From: Tuctoria greenei
Taxonomy: Eukaryota; Streptophyta; Magnoliopsida; Poales; Poaceae
Assembly: GCA_036927565.1 (NCBI GenBank)
Contig: JAYESD010000002.1
Span: 73,717,735-73,781,734 of the forward strand
Length of the DNA: 64,000 bases
Reading direction: 5' to 3'
Shown piece by piece: positions 10,288-18,550 of this stretch. The notes below the pieces were generated by a model. The model ran no database searches. It had not been told where the DNA came from and saw only the letters and a program-made list of their open reading frames with translations. Position numbers and translations under genes: made by a program. How positions within the stretch are numbered: the stretch's first letter is position 1; every line of letters starts with the position of its first letter.

Positions 10288-11738
10288 ATGGAGTTGGGTC
10301 TGCGTGAGAGTCGCTTGAAGACTGACAGCGATCTGAAGAAGGTCCGGGTCCTCATGGGGTGGTCTTCGGACTTCTTCAACCGCTCGGTCCGCGCCGGCGG
10401 AGAGCTCCCCTTTGAAAAGGAGCACGCTGGCGAGATGGTGTACTTTTCCTCGTACGCCATGGTGGGGCTAATCCCACCGTTTTCTTCTTTCTTCTTGATG
10501 CTGCTGGACTTCTATGGTCTGCAGCTGTACCACCTTGGCCCTCACTCCATTCTCCTTGCGTCCATCTTTGTCCACTTCTGCGAGATGTGGGTGGGCATCC
10601 CTCCCTGCATCGAGCTCTTCCGAACCTTCTTCACCGTCCACACCACCGGCCGAAGCAATGAGTATCTTGGCTTCTACTACTTCGTGAAGCGCAAGAAGTG
10701 CCCATTCAAGTACCTCCGGTCATTCCCTCCCGGGAAGTGGGATGACTGGAAGAAAGATTGGATAGTCGTTCGGGTGGAGGAGCATGAGCGGTTGGAGTTG
10801 CCAGACGGTCTGCCCGACATTGACACGTCGGTATGGAGCAAAGTTCCGGTGCTGGCGGAAGCTTTCGACCCTGTCCTGACCAGGATCCGCCAATGTGTGG
10901 AGGGAGGATTGACTCCCCATGCGGTGTTCTGCAACTTCCTGTCCAACAGGTGGGCGCCGCTGAAGAGGAGGGAGAAGCTCGCCTGGGCCCTCAACAGCGT
11001 GATGGACGAGGATCGGGTTGAGACCGGGTTGAAGTCCAGCATGGTGGGGAAGACCTTGGAGTTTCACCTCAAGAAATTCCAGCACGGCATCGACGTTGAC
11101 GGAGATTACTTGACTCCGCCGCCGGCCTTCCTCCCTCTAAACGTGGAAGTTGAGTTCAGCAGGGAGCTCCGGCTGACGATGCCCGCGCTTGACGACCTTG
11201 GTGTCGTCGAGAGAAGATCAACCACCCGGTTGGCGATCCCCGGGTTGTCCGAAGACGGCTCCGCCCCTGTCCCACAGCCAAGAGCTGAGGTCATCGGCAA
11301 GGGCAAGGAGCTGGCGGAGGAGCCGGAGAGCCGGAAGAGGAAGCTGCGACATGCTGACGGAAGGTCCATCGGGCCTGCCACTTCCCCCCCGGTTCCCCCT
11401 CCTCAGGAAGGAAGATCCTCCGCCGTCGTGGCGACTGTCCCCGTGGTGGGGTCCTTCCGGAACGTTACTGTTCCGGCGGTGGGATCCTCCCGGAGTGCGA
11501 CTGTCCCCGTGGTGGATCCCTCCTGTGGTGCTAGCTCCGGGCGCGCGACTCCGGCATCTGGAGCGGTGAGGGCCTCCAGGTCCAGGAGTTCCTCCCGATC
11601 AAGGAGAGCTCCGACCCGGGAAATGCCCGCGGCTGTGCCAAGTCCTGGGAGTCCTCCCGGGGCTCCTACGCCGACCGTGGCCAGCCCGGATCGTCCGGGA
11701 AAGAGGTTCCGCGCAAGCTGGTGCGGGAGCCTCCCAAG
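10288..11738 (+). CDS. Tat-A antisense gene, exon 1: putative gypsy-type transposon domain protein
   Basis: The open frame runs from ATG (10288) to a splice donor AAG/GTAATT (11738/11739), giving 483 codons plus two bases. Residues about 45-260 contain SSYAMVGLIPPFSSFF, LLDFYGLQLYHLGPHSI, FCEMWVGIPPCIELFR and YYFVKRKKCPFKYL, typical of the plant family named 'putative gypsy type transposon' (transposase_28, PF04195), whose biochemical role is unknown. The rest is Ser/Pro/Arg-rich and disordered, ending SLPR before the intron. A start upstream at a TTG is possible but the ATG is preferred. It runs opposite to gag-pol and needs its own promoter. Both frame and splice site are also found in the remnant at 4553-6706, which argues for a real gene. 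Confidence 0.82.
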
Positions 11739-11816
11739 GTAATTTTTCTTTTTTACCTCGATTAACTTTTTAATTGTAGCATCTGTTTGCTCAATTTCTT
11801 CGTTCTTCATCTGCAG
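11739..11816 (+). other. Intron of the Tat-A antisense gene (78 bp, phase 2)
   Basis: GTAATTTTTC ... TTCATCTGCAG is T-rich and joins two open frames in phase (AG + C). Without splicing exon 1 would end at a TAA two bases in. Tat-B has an equivalent intron at 4724-4801 with GTAAGC and TTTCCAG. Conservation of position and phase in a diverged copy is the main support. Confidence 0.78.
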
Positions 11817-13743
11817 CGTTCCCAAGAAGGGGAGTGAAGCTCCACCCTCAGCCACAGTGTCTGAGGCTGCGAGGGCTTCTGCTCCAGTCCCGGTGCCGCC
11901 CCAAGCGGAGGCTGCGACAGCTCCGGTGCCGGCTGTCGTGGTCATGGACCTCGACTCGTCTCCAGAAGTTCCCGTGGTAGCGCCGGACCACGGGAATGAA
12001 GATGCGCCAGCGGCACCCGTCCCGGAAGTGGAAGCTCCAGGTCCTGGTGCTGCAGTAGTAGAAGCTCCGGCTGTCGAGTCGGAGGAAGTAGCAGTCCCGG
12101 CTTCGGAGCCGGAAAGTGTTGAAGCCCCGGCGATTGAGCCGGAGGTGGCTGAAGCCCCGACATGCGAGCCGGAAGTCGAAGTAGTTCCGGCAGTTGAGCC
12201 GGTTACTTCCGAAGCTCCGGCCGCAGAGCCGGTGATTGTTGGAGCGCCGGTCACAGAGCCGGCGGTTAAAGAGGCGAGGGAGCTTGAGCCTCCCTCAGAA
12301 GAGGTGTCCCGGTCGGAGCCAGTAGCGGCTCCTGCTCCGGAGGCGACGACGTCGATGGTACCTGTGGCAGAGCCTGAGTGCCTGAACGAAGTCGCCGGCC
12401 CCCAGCCTGAGGGGGCAAATGAAGACTTGGCGGCGGGACCTTCTTCGATGGCGACTGAGGTCATCCCGGAGGAGGGCCCTAGCGCTTTGGAAGCTCAGGG
12501 TTCCACTCTCGTAGAGTGGGACCCAATTTTTGTATGTGAAGACCCGCTGGAACCAGTGGAAGAGATCCCAGCAGGTCCGGAGCCCATCTCGCTGTCGATG
12601 TCCATCGACAACGCCTGCTCCAGTCTACGTCGGGTCCAACTGGCCTTCTTCCATGACAGCAAGGCTCTTGAAGAGGAGCGCCAAACCCTTAGGCGGTGGC
12701 GTAATCGGCTCCACTTCGAGACTAAGCTGGCGCAGTCGAGGCTTGCGGATGACAAGGAGTGGATCAAGCGGGAGAAGATCCGCCTGGAGATCTGGGGTAA
12801 GCTGCTGGACGAGAGGGAGAGCATGACTCACGCCCTCGATGCTCAATCCCGGGAGTTCCACGACCGAGCTAAGGCTGCTAACGACGCGGCCAATGCTCGG
12901 TTTGATCAGCTCGAGGCCATCAGCACCGCACTCATCAAGCGCCGAGAGGCACTTGAAGGGAGGGAAAGACGGCTCGAGGACGAGGAGCAAAAACTCCTAG
13001 AGCTACGGGATGATGTCTTGCGACGGGAAGAAGAGCTCGCCGAGAAAACAGCTCTGGCGGACAAGGGACTCAAGGAGCGCACTAAGAAATTGGAAGAGCG
13101 CTGCCTCGAGGAAGAGGAGAAGACCTGGGTGCGGGGGCAGGAACTCTACGAATACGAGTGTGCCCTTATCGCCCAGGAGAAGAAAGTGGAGGCTAGGGAG
13201 AAGGACCTGGTCGACCGCCGGAACAAGATCCACCTCCGGGAGGAGGAGCTCGGAAGACTTGAGAAGCGGGTTGCTGCAAAGATCCAGCAAAACGCCAAAG
13301 AAGTTGAGCGCCTCGCCTGCGAGAATTCAGAGCTGACGGCGGCCCGGAGATCCCTGGAAGAGATGAAGAACTTGAGGAAGGCGGACTCCCTGTAGATTTG
13401 GGAGTTCCTGGGCAAGGCCGACGACGCGCTGACGCCAATGGGTTTCAGCCCCGTGCACCCGGATGATCCGGAGCCGGAGCCGGACCTTGCGTTGCAAGCG
13501 TTGAGCGCCGCAGGCAGCAAGCTCTCCAAGGTGGGCGACGTCATCGCGGACCAGCTGGAGGTCGAGGGGCAATCCCTGGCTAGGAACGTCACAGAATATG
13601 TGTTGACGTGCTACACCAGCCGGAACCCTCGATTTCCTCTGGACCCGGTGCTTGAAGGCCCCGTCGAAGGAGAAGGCGAAGCTACCCGAGCCTGCGTGTC
13701 GGAGGTCGCCCAAAAGGTCGCCGAGTTCTTCCATAGGGTCTAG
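11817..13743 (+). CDS. Tat-A antisense gene, exon 2: Glu/Pro/Ala repeats and coiled coil; one in-frame TAG
   Basis: Continues exon 1 in frame. Its first 200 codons are a 10-11-residue repeat of the type EAPAxEPEV (about 12030-12300). A conserved block follows (VEWDPIFVCEDPLEPVEE, SIDNACSSLRRVQLAF), then a long charged coiled coil rich in Glu, Lys, Arg and Leu (about 12640-13370), and a conserved C-terminal 100 residues with VGDVIADQLEVEGQSLA. A TAG at 13393-13395 interrupts the frame; the downstream part stays open in the same frame to the stop at 13741-13743. Tat-B reads through this position (YQEVWDF), so TAG most simply derives from CAG. The product would be about 1009 residues, or 1125 if the stop were read through. 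No known function; a structural or nucleic-acid-associated role is only a guess. Confidence 0.78.
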
Positions 13744-14487
13744 GACCGTCTCTTTTAGCCTTTACTTGTATCTTCTCTTCTTCCTCAATTTTGTAATCCC
13801 TTGTCTCCAGATGTAATCTCCGGTCTTCAGATGAAATGAAATCCCCAATTTTTTGCGAATTTCATTTTTGTCTTCAACATCTTTATCTTCACTTGGCCCC
13901 CTGGTAGATGTGCACAATTTAATTGTGGACATGTACCAAAAGGATGTTGAGTTTTGTTGAAGACGAATTTGCTTCGAACTTGTGGAATTTAGGTCCGAAG
14001 TTTTTGATAGTGAAGGTCCCCTGAAGTTGTCGGAGCTTAGAAGCTCCGGCATTGTCCATCGCTGGAGCTTAGTAGCTCCGGCAATAGCCTCTATCAACAC
14101 GTTGAGCATCGGTAGTTAATACTCCAAGGTGTCGGAGCTTAGCAGCTCCGGCAATGACCTTTGCCACACTTGGTTTGTTGGCAACAGACTCCAGTGACGA
14201 GGTCTTCTCACCATCTTTTAGTCAACGCCGACGGTTGACGTCCTGGTGGGAGTCGGAGCTTGGTTAGCTCCGGTTTTTCTCCATCAACGTAGGGTTCATT
14301 TTTCCTGCACACTTAAGCCAAGAAAAATAGTAAAATTCGTTCCTTGTCTATAACTTCGTCGCGGCTTACGGTTCTCAAGAAAATTTTAAGTTGAACACGA
14401 TTTTTAATACGACTGGATGAATTGTCTTTTCTTTTAGATCCAATTGTCCATGGACCCACCTTACTTTGGCCTGCCGGGGTGTAGGTA

Positions 14488-14535
14488 GAGTGGCGTACTT
14501 AGGGTGCTTGACCAGGCTAAGTCGATAGCGCACTC
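14488..14535 (-). other. Conserved stem-loop 1, Tat-A copy
   Basis: Outer arms GAGTGGCG and CGCACTC, inner arms ACTTAG and CTAAGT (perfect complement), and loop GGTGCTTGACCAGG. The homologues are at 7791-7838 (Tat-B) and 34843-34890 (Tat-C). Confidence 0.55.
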
Positions 14536-14787
14536 CGGCCCTAGAATGGCTTGGCGGCTTTCAGGCGAGTTGGCCACAGACGATATTTAAATCCAAAAAA
14601 TCTGACAATTCAACTCGAATCGTATGTAAACCGGTCAAACTAGAACTTCTTAAGAATTGCACGTTTCTGTTATAGACAAGAAAGAGAAAAATAAAAATGT
14701 CGAGCCTATGCAAAAATGAATGCACATGGAGTATATTTCACATGAAGATGTCTTTCATTATAGGTCCGGGGTACAGGGGAAACAAGT

Positions 14788-14820
14788 ACACTCTTAGGGT
14801 ACGGAACCAGGCTAAGTGTG
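14788..14820 (-). other. Conserved stem-loop 2, Tat-A copy
   Basis: ACACTCTTAG and CTAAGTGTG pair with one bulge around a loop containing GGTACGGAACC. The loop/stem family resembles stem-loop 1 (shared CTTAGGGT and CCAGGCTAAGT), suggesting an ancient duplication. Confidence 0.5.
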
Positions 14821-15004
14821 TTTGGTTTCTCGTTTGACCCAGGGTAGTTAGCCACACTTTTAGTTCGGAGACTGTGTCAAGTGTTGCATGAGCTTTTCAA
14901 ACCTTTCGGTAAAGGTCCGGCTGCTCTCCCGGAGGAACTACCCGACTCTGTACAATGACTCTATAACATACATTTCAAGTTACTTAAGACTCACCTCCGT
15001 GGAA

Positions 15005-18000
15005 TTAAGTGTAGAACTTACGGAGGTGCTCGATGTTCCAAGGATTTGGGAGAGGTGTCCCATCCTCGGTAGCCAAGCGAACGCTTCCGGGATGGGATAC
15101 TTTGATCACTCGAAAGGGCCCTTCCCAGCCGGGGGAGAGTTTGTTTTGCCCTTCTCTGGATAGTATTCTCCGTAGCACCAGATCGCCTTCCTCGAGCTGT
15201 CGGTTGTGTACATGCCGCTGGTGATAGCGCCGTAGAGCTTGGCAGTATCGGGTATTCCGAACAGCTGCTTGGCACCTTCCCTCCTCGAGGAGGTCTAGGT
15301 CTTCGCGCCGGAGCTGGTCCTGCACGGCTTCGTCGAAGGTCCGGACTCCGAGGGAACCCAAGGTGATTTCCGGAGGAAGGATCGCTTCAGCTCCGTACAC
15401 CAGAAAGAAGGGTGTTTCTCCGGTTGCCCGACTTGGAGAAGTCCTGTTGGCCCATAGAGTGGGCGGAAGCTCTTCGATCCAATTGGCTCCGTGCTTTTTC
15501 AAGCGCTCATAAGTGCGTGTTTTGAGTCCTTTAAGGATCTCTGCATTTGCTCTCTCGGCTTGTCCATTGCTGGCAGGATGAGCTACGGAAGCGTAGCAAA
15601 CTTGTATGCCTAGGTCTTCGCAATATCCTTGAAATGCGGAGCTTGTGAATTGAGTCCCATTATCAGTGATGATCTTATTTGGGACTCCGAATCTGCTCAC
15701 GATGGATTGTAGAAAATTGATTGCAGATTGTTTGTTGATCGTCACAACGGGAGTTGCTTCCGACCACTTGGTGAACTTGTCGATGGCAACGTACAGGAAC
15801 TTGTAACCTCCGACGGCTCTAGGGAAGGGTCCCAAGATGTCCATCCCCCACACAGCGAAAGGCCATGTGGGAGGTATCATTTGTAAGGACTGAGCAGGTG
15901 TATGAATTTGCTTTGCATGAAATTGGCATGCTTTGCATTTCTTCACCAGCTCAGTGGCATCCTGGAGCGTTGTAGGCCAGTAGAAGCCGTGCCGAAAGGC
16001 TTTTCCGACCAGCGTGCGGGAAGATGCGTGGTTCCCACACTCGCCTCCATGGATTTCTGCGAGGAGCTCGCAGCCTTCTTCCCTTGTGATGCACCGCATT
16101 AGGATGCCGTTGGCACCGCGTCGGTAGAGATCCCCTTCTACCAACGTGTATCTTTTAGCCAATCTGACTACCCGATCAGCGGATACATCATCGTCAGGAA
16201 GGATGTTGTCTTTCAAGTAGCTCCGGAACTCCGAGATCCATGCATCGGAACTGACTTGAGCATTTGAGTCTTGCGTGCTGGGTTGCTCGGAGCTTCCGGC
16301 AGCACCTACGACCCTTGATGGCTGCCATGGTAACAGGGCCATCGGGACCGTCAGCTTCGGGATGCTGATCTCGCCCCCTTCGTTCAGTTCGACAGGCTGA
16401 ACTGTGGGTTTTGACAACCTCCGAACAAAGGTTCCATCAGGAGCCGGAGCTCCAGTTGACGCCTTAGTCGAGAGTTCGTCAGCTTCAGCGTTGTGAGCAC
16501 GCTGAACATGGTGAAGGTCTAGGACTTCGAAGTCCTTCTGAAGCCTCTGGACTTCAAGGAGGTAAGCAGCCAGCTGGAGATTATTGCAGGAGCATTCACC
16601 CTTCACCTGCTTGATGACGAGTTGTGAATCTCCTTTGACCAGCAATTGCTTGACACCGTATGATAGTGCCACCTTTAATCCATAGATGAGTGCTTCATAC
16701 TCCGCCATGTTGTTGGTTGCCTTGAAGTCAAGGTGTACCATGTATTTCACCTTCTCCCCAGTTGGTGCGAGGAGAAGGATTCCAGCTCCGGCTCCCTGCT
16801 TCTGCATGGAGCCGTCGAAGTAAAGGGTCCAGTGAGGCTTAGTGAAGGTTGGAACTTGAGGTTCCGTCTTCTGCTCACTGGGGCCCCCAGGGTTTAATGG
16901 AGAGGGAGTCCATTCTGCCACGAAATCTGCCAACGCTTGACTCTTGATTGCTTGTCTCGGAATGAATTCAAGATCGAATTCAGCCAATTCCGCTGCCCAC
17001 TTTGCAATATTCCCAGTTGAATTGGGATTATGTAGGATCGCTCGAAGTGGATATGAGGTCACCACCAAGACTTTATGAGCTTGGAAATAGTGCCGAAGCT
17101 TCCTTGAGGCAATAAGAACTGCATAAAGCAGTTTATGCACCTCTAGGTATCGAGTCTTGGCATCATGTAACACTTCACTAATGAAGTATACCGGGCGTTG
17201 AATGGTCCGGACCCTCCCGGAGGGGTCCGGAGCCTTCTCTTCATTGATCCGGACCCTCTCGGAGGGGTCCAGACTCTCTTCGGGGACCTCCGGGTTCTGG
17301 GTGGAGGAACCCGGAGCTTCTTCAGAAATGACCTGGACCCTCTTAGAGGGGTCCGGGTCCTCTAAAGTGGCTTCTTGTGGGTTTGAGTCTGGGAGCTGGG
17401 ACCCAGACCCACTTTCAGGAACCTCCGGACCCTCCCGAAGGGGTCTGGATTCCTGAGTATTGGGTAGTTCCGGTCTCTCCGCAACCAGAACCATACTGAC
17501 GACTTCGTCAGTAGCTGAAATGTAAAGCAACAAAGGCTCACCAGGGTTCGGAGCTACCAGGACTGGTAGGGTGGTGAGGAACTGTTTCAGCTCCTGGAAT
17601 GCCTTCTCTGCTTCTTCAGACCATTGGAATGGTCCGGACTTCCTCAGTAACTTGAAGAAGGGAAGTGCTCTTTCCGCCAGTCTTGAAATGAACCGGCTGA
17701 GGGCTGCTAGACATCCAGTTAATTTTTGGACGTCTTTGATGCGGGTTGGTGGCCGCATGTCTTCAATGGCTTTTATCTTCGCCGGATTAGCCTCTATGCC
17801 CCGGTGACTTACCAGGAAACCAAGAAGCTTTCCGGAACTAACCCCGAAGACGCACTTGTCTGGGTTTAGCTTCGTGCGGGTGGCCCGCAGCTTGTCGAAG
17901 ACAGCCTGCAAGGTGTCCAAGAGGGACTCCTTGTTCTTGACTTTGACCACGATGTCATCGACGTACACTTCCACTATGTCTCTGATGAGTTCTTCGAAAG

Positions 18001-18547
18001 TTTTGTACATAGCTCGTACAAAAGTTGAAGCTGCATTCTTGAGACCAAACGGCATGGCTGTGTAACAATACAATCCATCCACTGTGATGAATGAAGTATG
18101 CTCTTCATCCTCCCTAGACATCCTGATTTGATGATATCCAAAATATGCGTCTAGAAAACACAGTAACTCGCACCCGGAGGTGGAATCCACTATCTGATCT
18201 ATTCTAGGTAGTGGGAATGGATCTTTTGGACATGCCTTATTTAGTGTGGTGTAGTCGATGCACATCCGAAGTTTCCCGCCGGCCTTGGGCACAACGACTG
18301 GGTTCGCCAGCCATTTTGGATGGAAGACTTCTCGGATAAATCCGGCTTCGAGCAACTTCTTCACTTCTTGTCGGATGAAGTTCTGTCGCTCTACAGATTG
18401 CTTCCGAGGTTTCTGATGCACAGGCCGAGCATCGGGGTAAATCTTCAGATTGTGCTCAATCACTTCCCTGGGGATCCCAGGCATTTGTGACGGTTGCCAA
18501 GCAAATACGTCAACGTTAGCCCGGAGGAAAGTGATGAGCGCGAGTTC
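15005..18547 (-). CDS. pol: Tat-A pol: reverse transcriptase, two RNase H domains, integrase
   Basis: The frame is open from directly after a UAG (18548-18550) to TAA at 15005-15007, about 1180 codons; the first ATG in frame is at 18484. From the N terminus: FAWQPSQMPGIP leader; RT with CIDYTTLNKACPKD and YVDD (residue about 195); a Gypsy RNase H in which the catalytic Asp region reads YISATDEVV and which carries an inserted Asp-Pro-Ser-x-Arg-Val-Arg-rich loop before VYFISEVLHDAKTRY; a second RNase H with YFDGS, AEYEAL, VKGDSQLV and NAEADEL; integrase with KKCKACQFH, WGMDILGP, ITDNGTQF and NGQAERANAE; and a C-terminal GWEGPFRV domain. Two RNase H domains mark the Tat lineage. No internal stop or frameshift is seen. 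It is probably expressed by readthrough of the UAG as a Gag-Pro-Pol fusion. Confidence 0.95.
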   Translation of the reverse strand, partial: ELALITFLRANVDVFAWQPSQMPGIPREVIEHNLKIYPDARPVHQKPRKQSVERQNFIRQEVKKLLEAGFIREVFHPKWLANPVVVPKAGGKLRMCIDYTTLNKACPKDPFPLPRIDQIVDSTSGCELLCFLDAYFGYHQIRMSREDEEHTSFITVDGLYCYTAMPFGLKNAASTFVRAMYKTFEELIRDIVEVYVDDIVVKVKNKESLLDTLQAVFDKLRATRTKLNPDKCVFGVSSGKLLGFLVSHRGIEANPAKIKAIEDMRPPTRIKDVQKLTGCLAALSRFISRLAERALPFFKLLRKSGPFQWSEEAEKAFQELKQFLTTLPVLVAPNPGEPLLLYISATDEVVSMVLVAERPELPNTQESRPLREGPEVPESGSGSQLPDSNPQEATLEDPDPSKRVQVISEEAPGSSTQNPEVPEESLDPSERVRINEEKAPDPSGRVRTIQRPVYFISEVLHDAKTRYLEVHKLLYAVLIASRKLRHYFQAHKVLVVTSYPLRAILHNPNSTGNIAKWAAELAEFDLEFIPRQAIKSQALADFVAEWTPSPLNPGGPSEQKTEPQVPTFTKPHWTLYFDGSMQKQGAGAGILLLAPTGEKVKYMVHLDFKATNNMAEYEALIYGLKVALSYGVKQLLVKGDSQLVIKQVKGECSCNNLQLAAYLLEVQRLQKDFEVLDLHHVQRAHNAEADELSTKASTGAPAPDGTFVRRLSKPTVQPVELNEGGEISIPKLTVPMALLPWQPSRVVGAAGSSEQPSTQDSNAQVSSDAWISEFRSYLKDNILPDDDVSADRVVRLAKRYTLVEGDLYRRGANGILMRCITREEGCELLAEIHGGECGNHASSRTLVGKAFRHGFYWPTTLQDATELVKKCKACQFHAKQIHTPAQSLQMIPPTWPFAVWGMDILGPFPRAVGGYKFLYVAIDKFTKWSEATPVVTINKQSAINFLQSIVSRFGVPNKIITDNGTQFTSSAFQGYCEDLGIQVCYASVAHPASNGQAERANAEILKGLKTRTYERLKKHGANWIEELPPTLWANRTSPSRATGETPFFLVYGAEAILPPEITLGSLGVRTFDEAVQDQLRREDLDLLEEGRCQAAVRNTRYCQALRRYHQRHVHNRQLEEGDLVLRRILSREGQNKLSPGWEGPFRVIKVSHPGSVRLATEDGTPLPNPWNIEHLRKFYT
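17195..17460 (-). repeat. Palindromic GGACCCCTCCGGGAGGGTC modules inside pol
   Basis: Four diverged copies (near 17209, 17249, 17334, 17426) lie in the coding frame and encode the DPSxRVR-rich loop inside the first RNase H. Tat-B has about 4 (23690-23790 and near 23900) and Tat-C 5 (29080-29370). The same module also occurs in non-coding spacer at about 31650 (Tat-C) and, degraded, at about 8208 (Tat-B). Confidence 0.7.
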
Positions 18548-18550
18548 CTA
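18548..18550 (-). promoter_or_regulatory. In-frame UAG between gag-protease and pol (putative readthrough site)
   Basis: The gag-protease and pol frames are the same frame, separated only by AAA-UAG-GAA-CUC. Tat-C, although decayed, has AAAUAGGAACUC at the same place (27978-27980). Stop-codon suppression between gag and pol is a known strategy of some LTR retroelements; that it operates here is inference. Confidence 0.65.

Larger units (their letters stand above)
13744..15004 (-). other. Tat-A spacer between pol and the antisense gene
   Basis: About 1.26 kb without coding sequence. From the left: 3' UTR-like sequence of the antisense gene (TTTTGTAATCCC, AATGAAATCC), a weak repeat zone 13990-14290 with GTCGGAGCTTAGAAGCTCC-type units (about 4), TTGTCTATAAC, and two conserved stem-loops (14488-14535, 14788-14820). 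This is where the sense and antisense transcripts would converge or overlap. Confidence 0.6.

Noticed and set aside
11403..12464. 353-codon ORF on the - strand opposite antisense exon 2 (Gly/Ala/Ser/Thr-rich), with a similar 309-codon ORF in Tat-B (4666-5595)
   Set aside because: The Glu/Pro/Ala repeat uses codons whose complement lacks stops, so a long shadow frame is expected. The exon-side frame has motifs, splice sites and a conserved end; the shadow has none.
14488..14535. tRNA-like gene
   Set aside because: The stem-loop and neighbouring CCAGGCTAAGT looked tRNA-like, but there is no cloverleaf, no B box (GGTTCGANTCC) and no acceptor stem.
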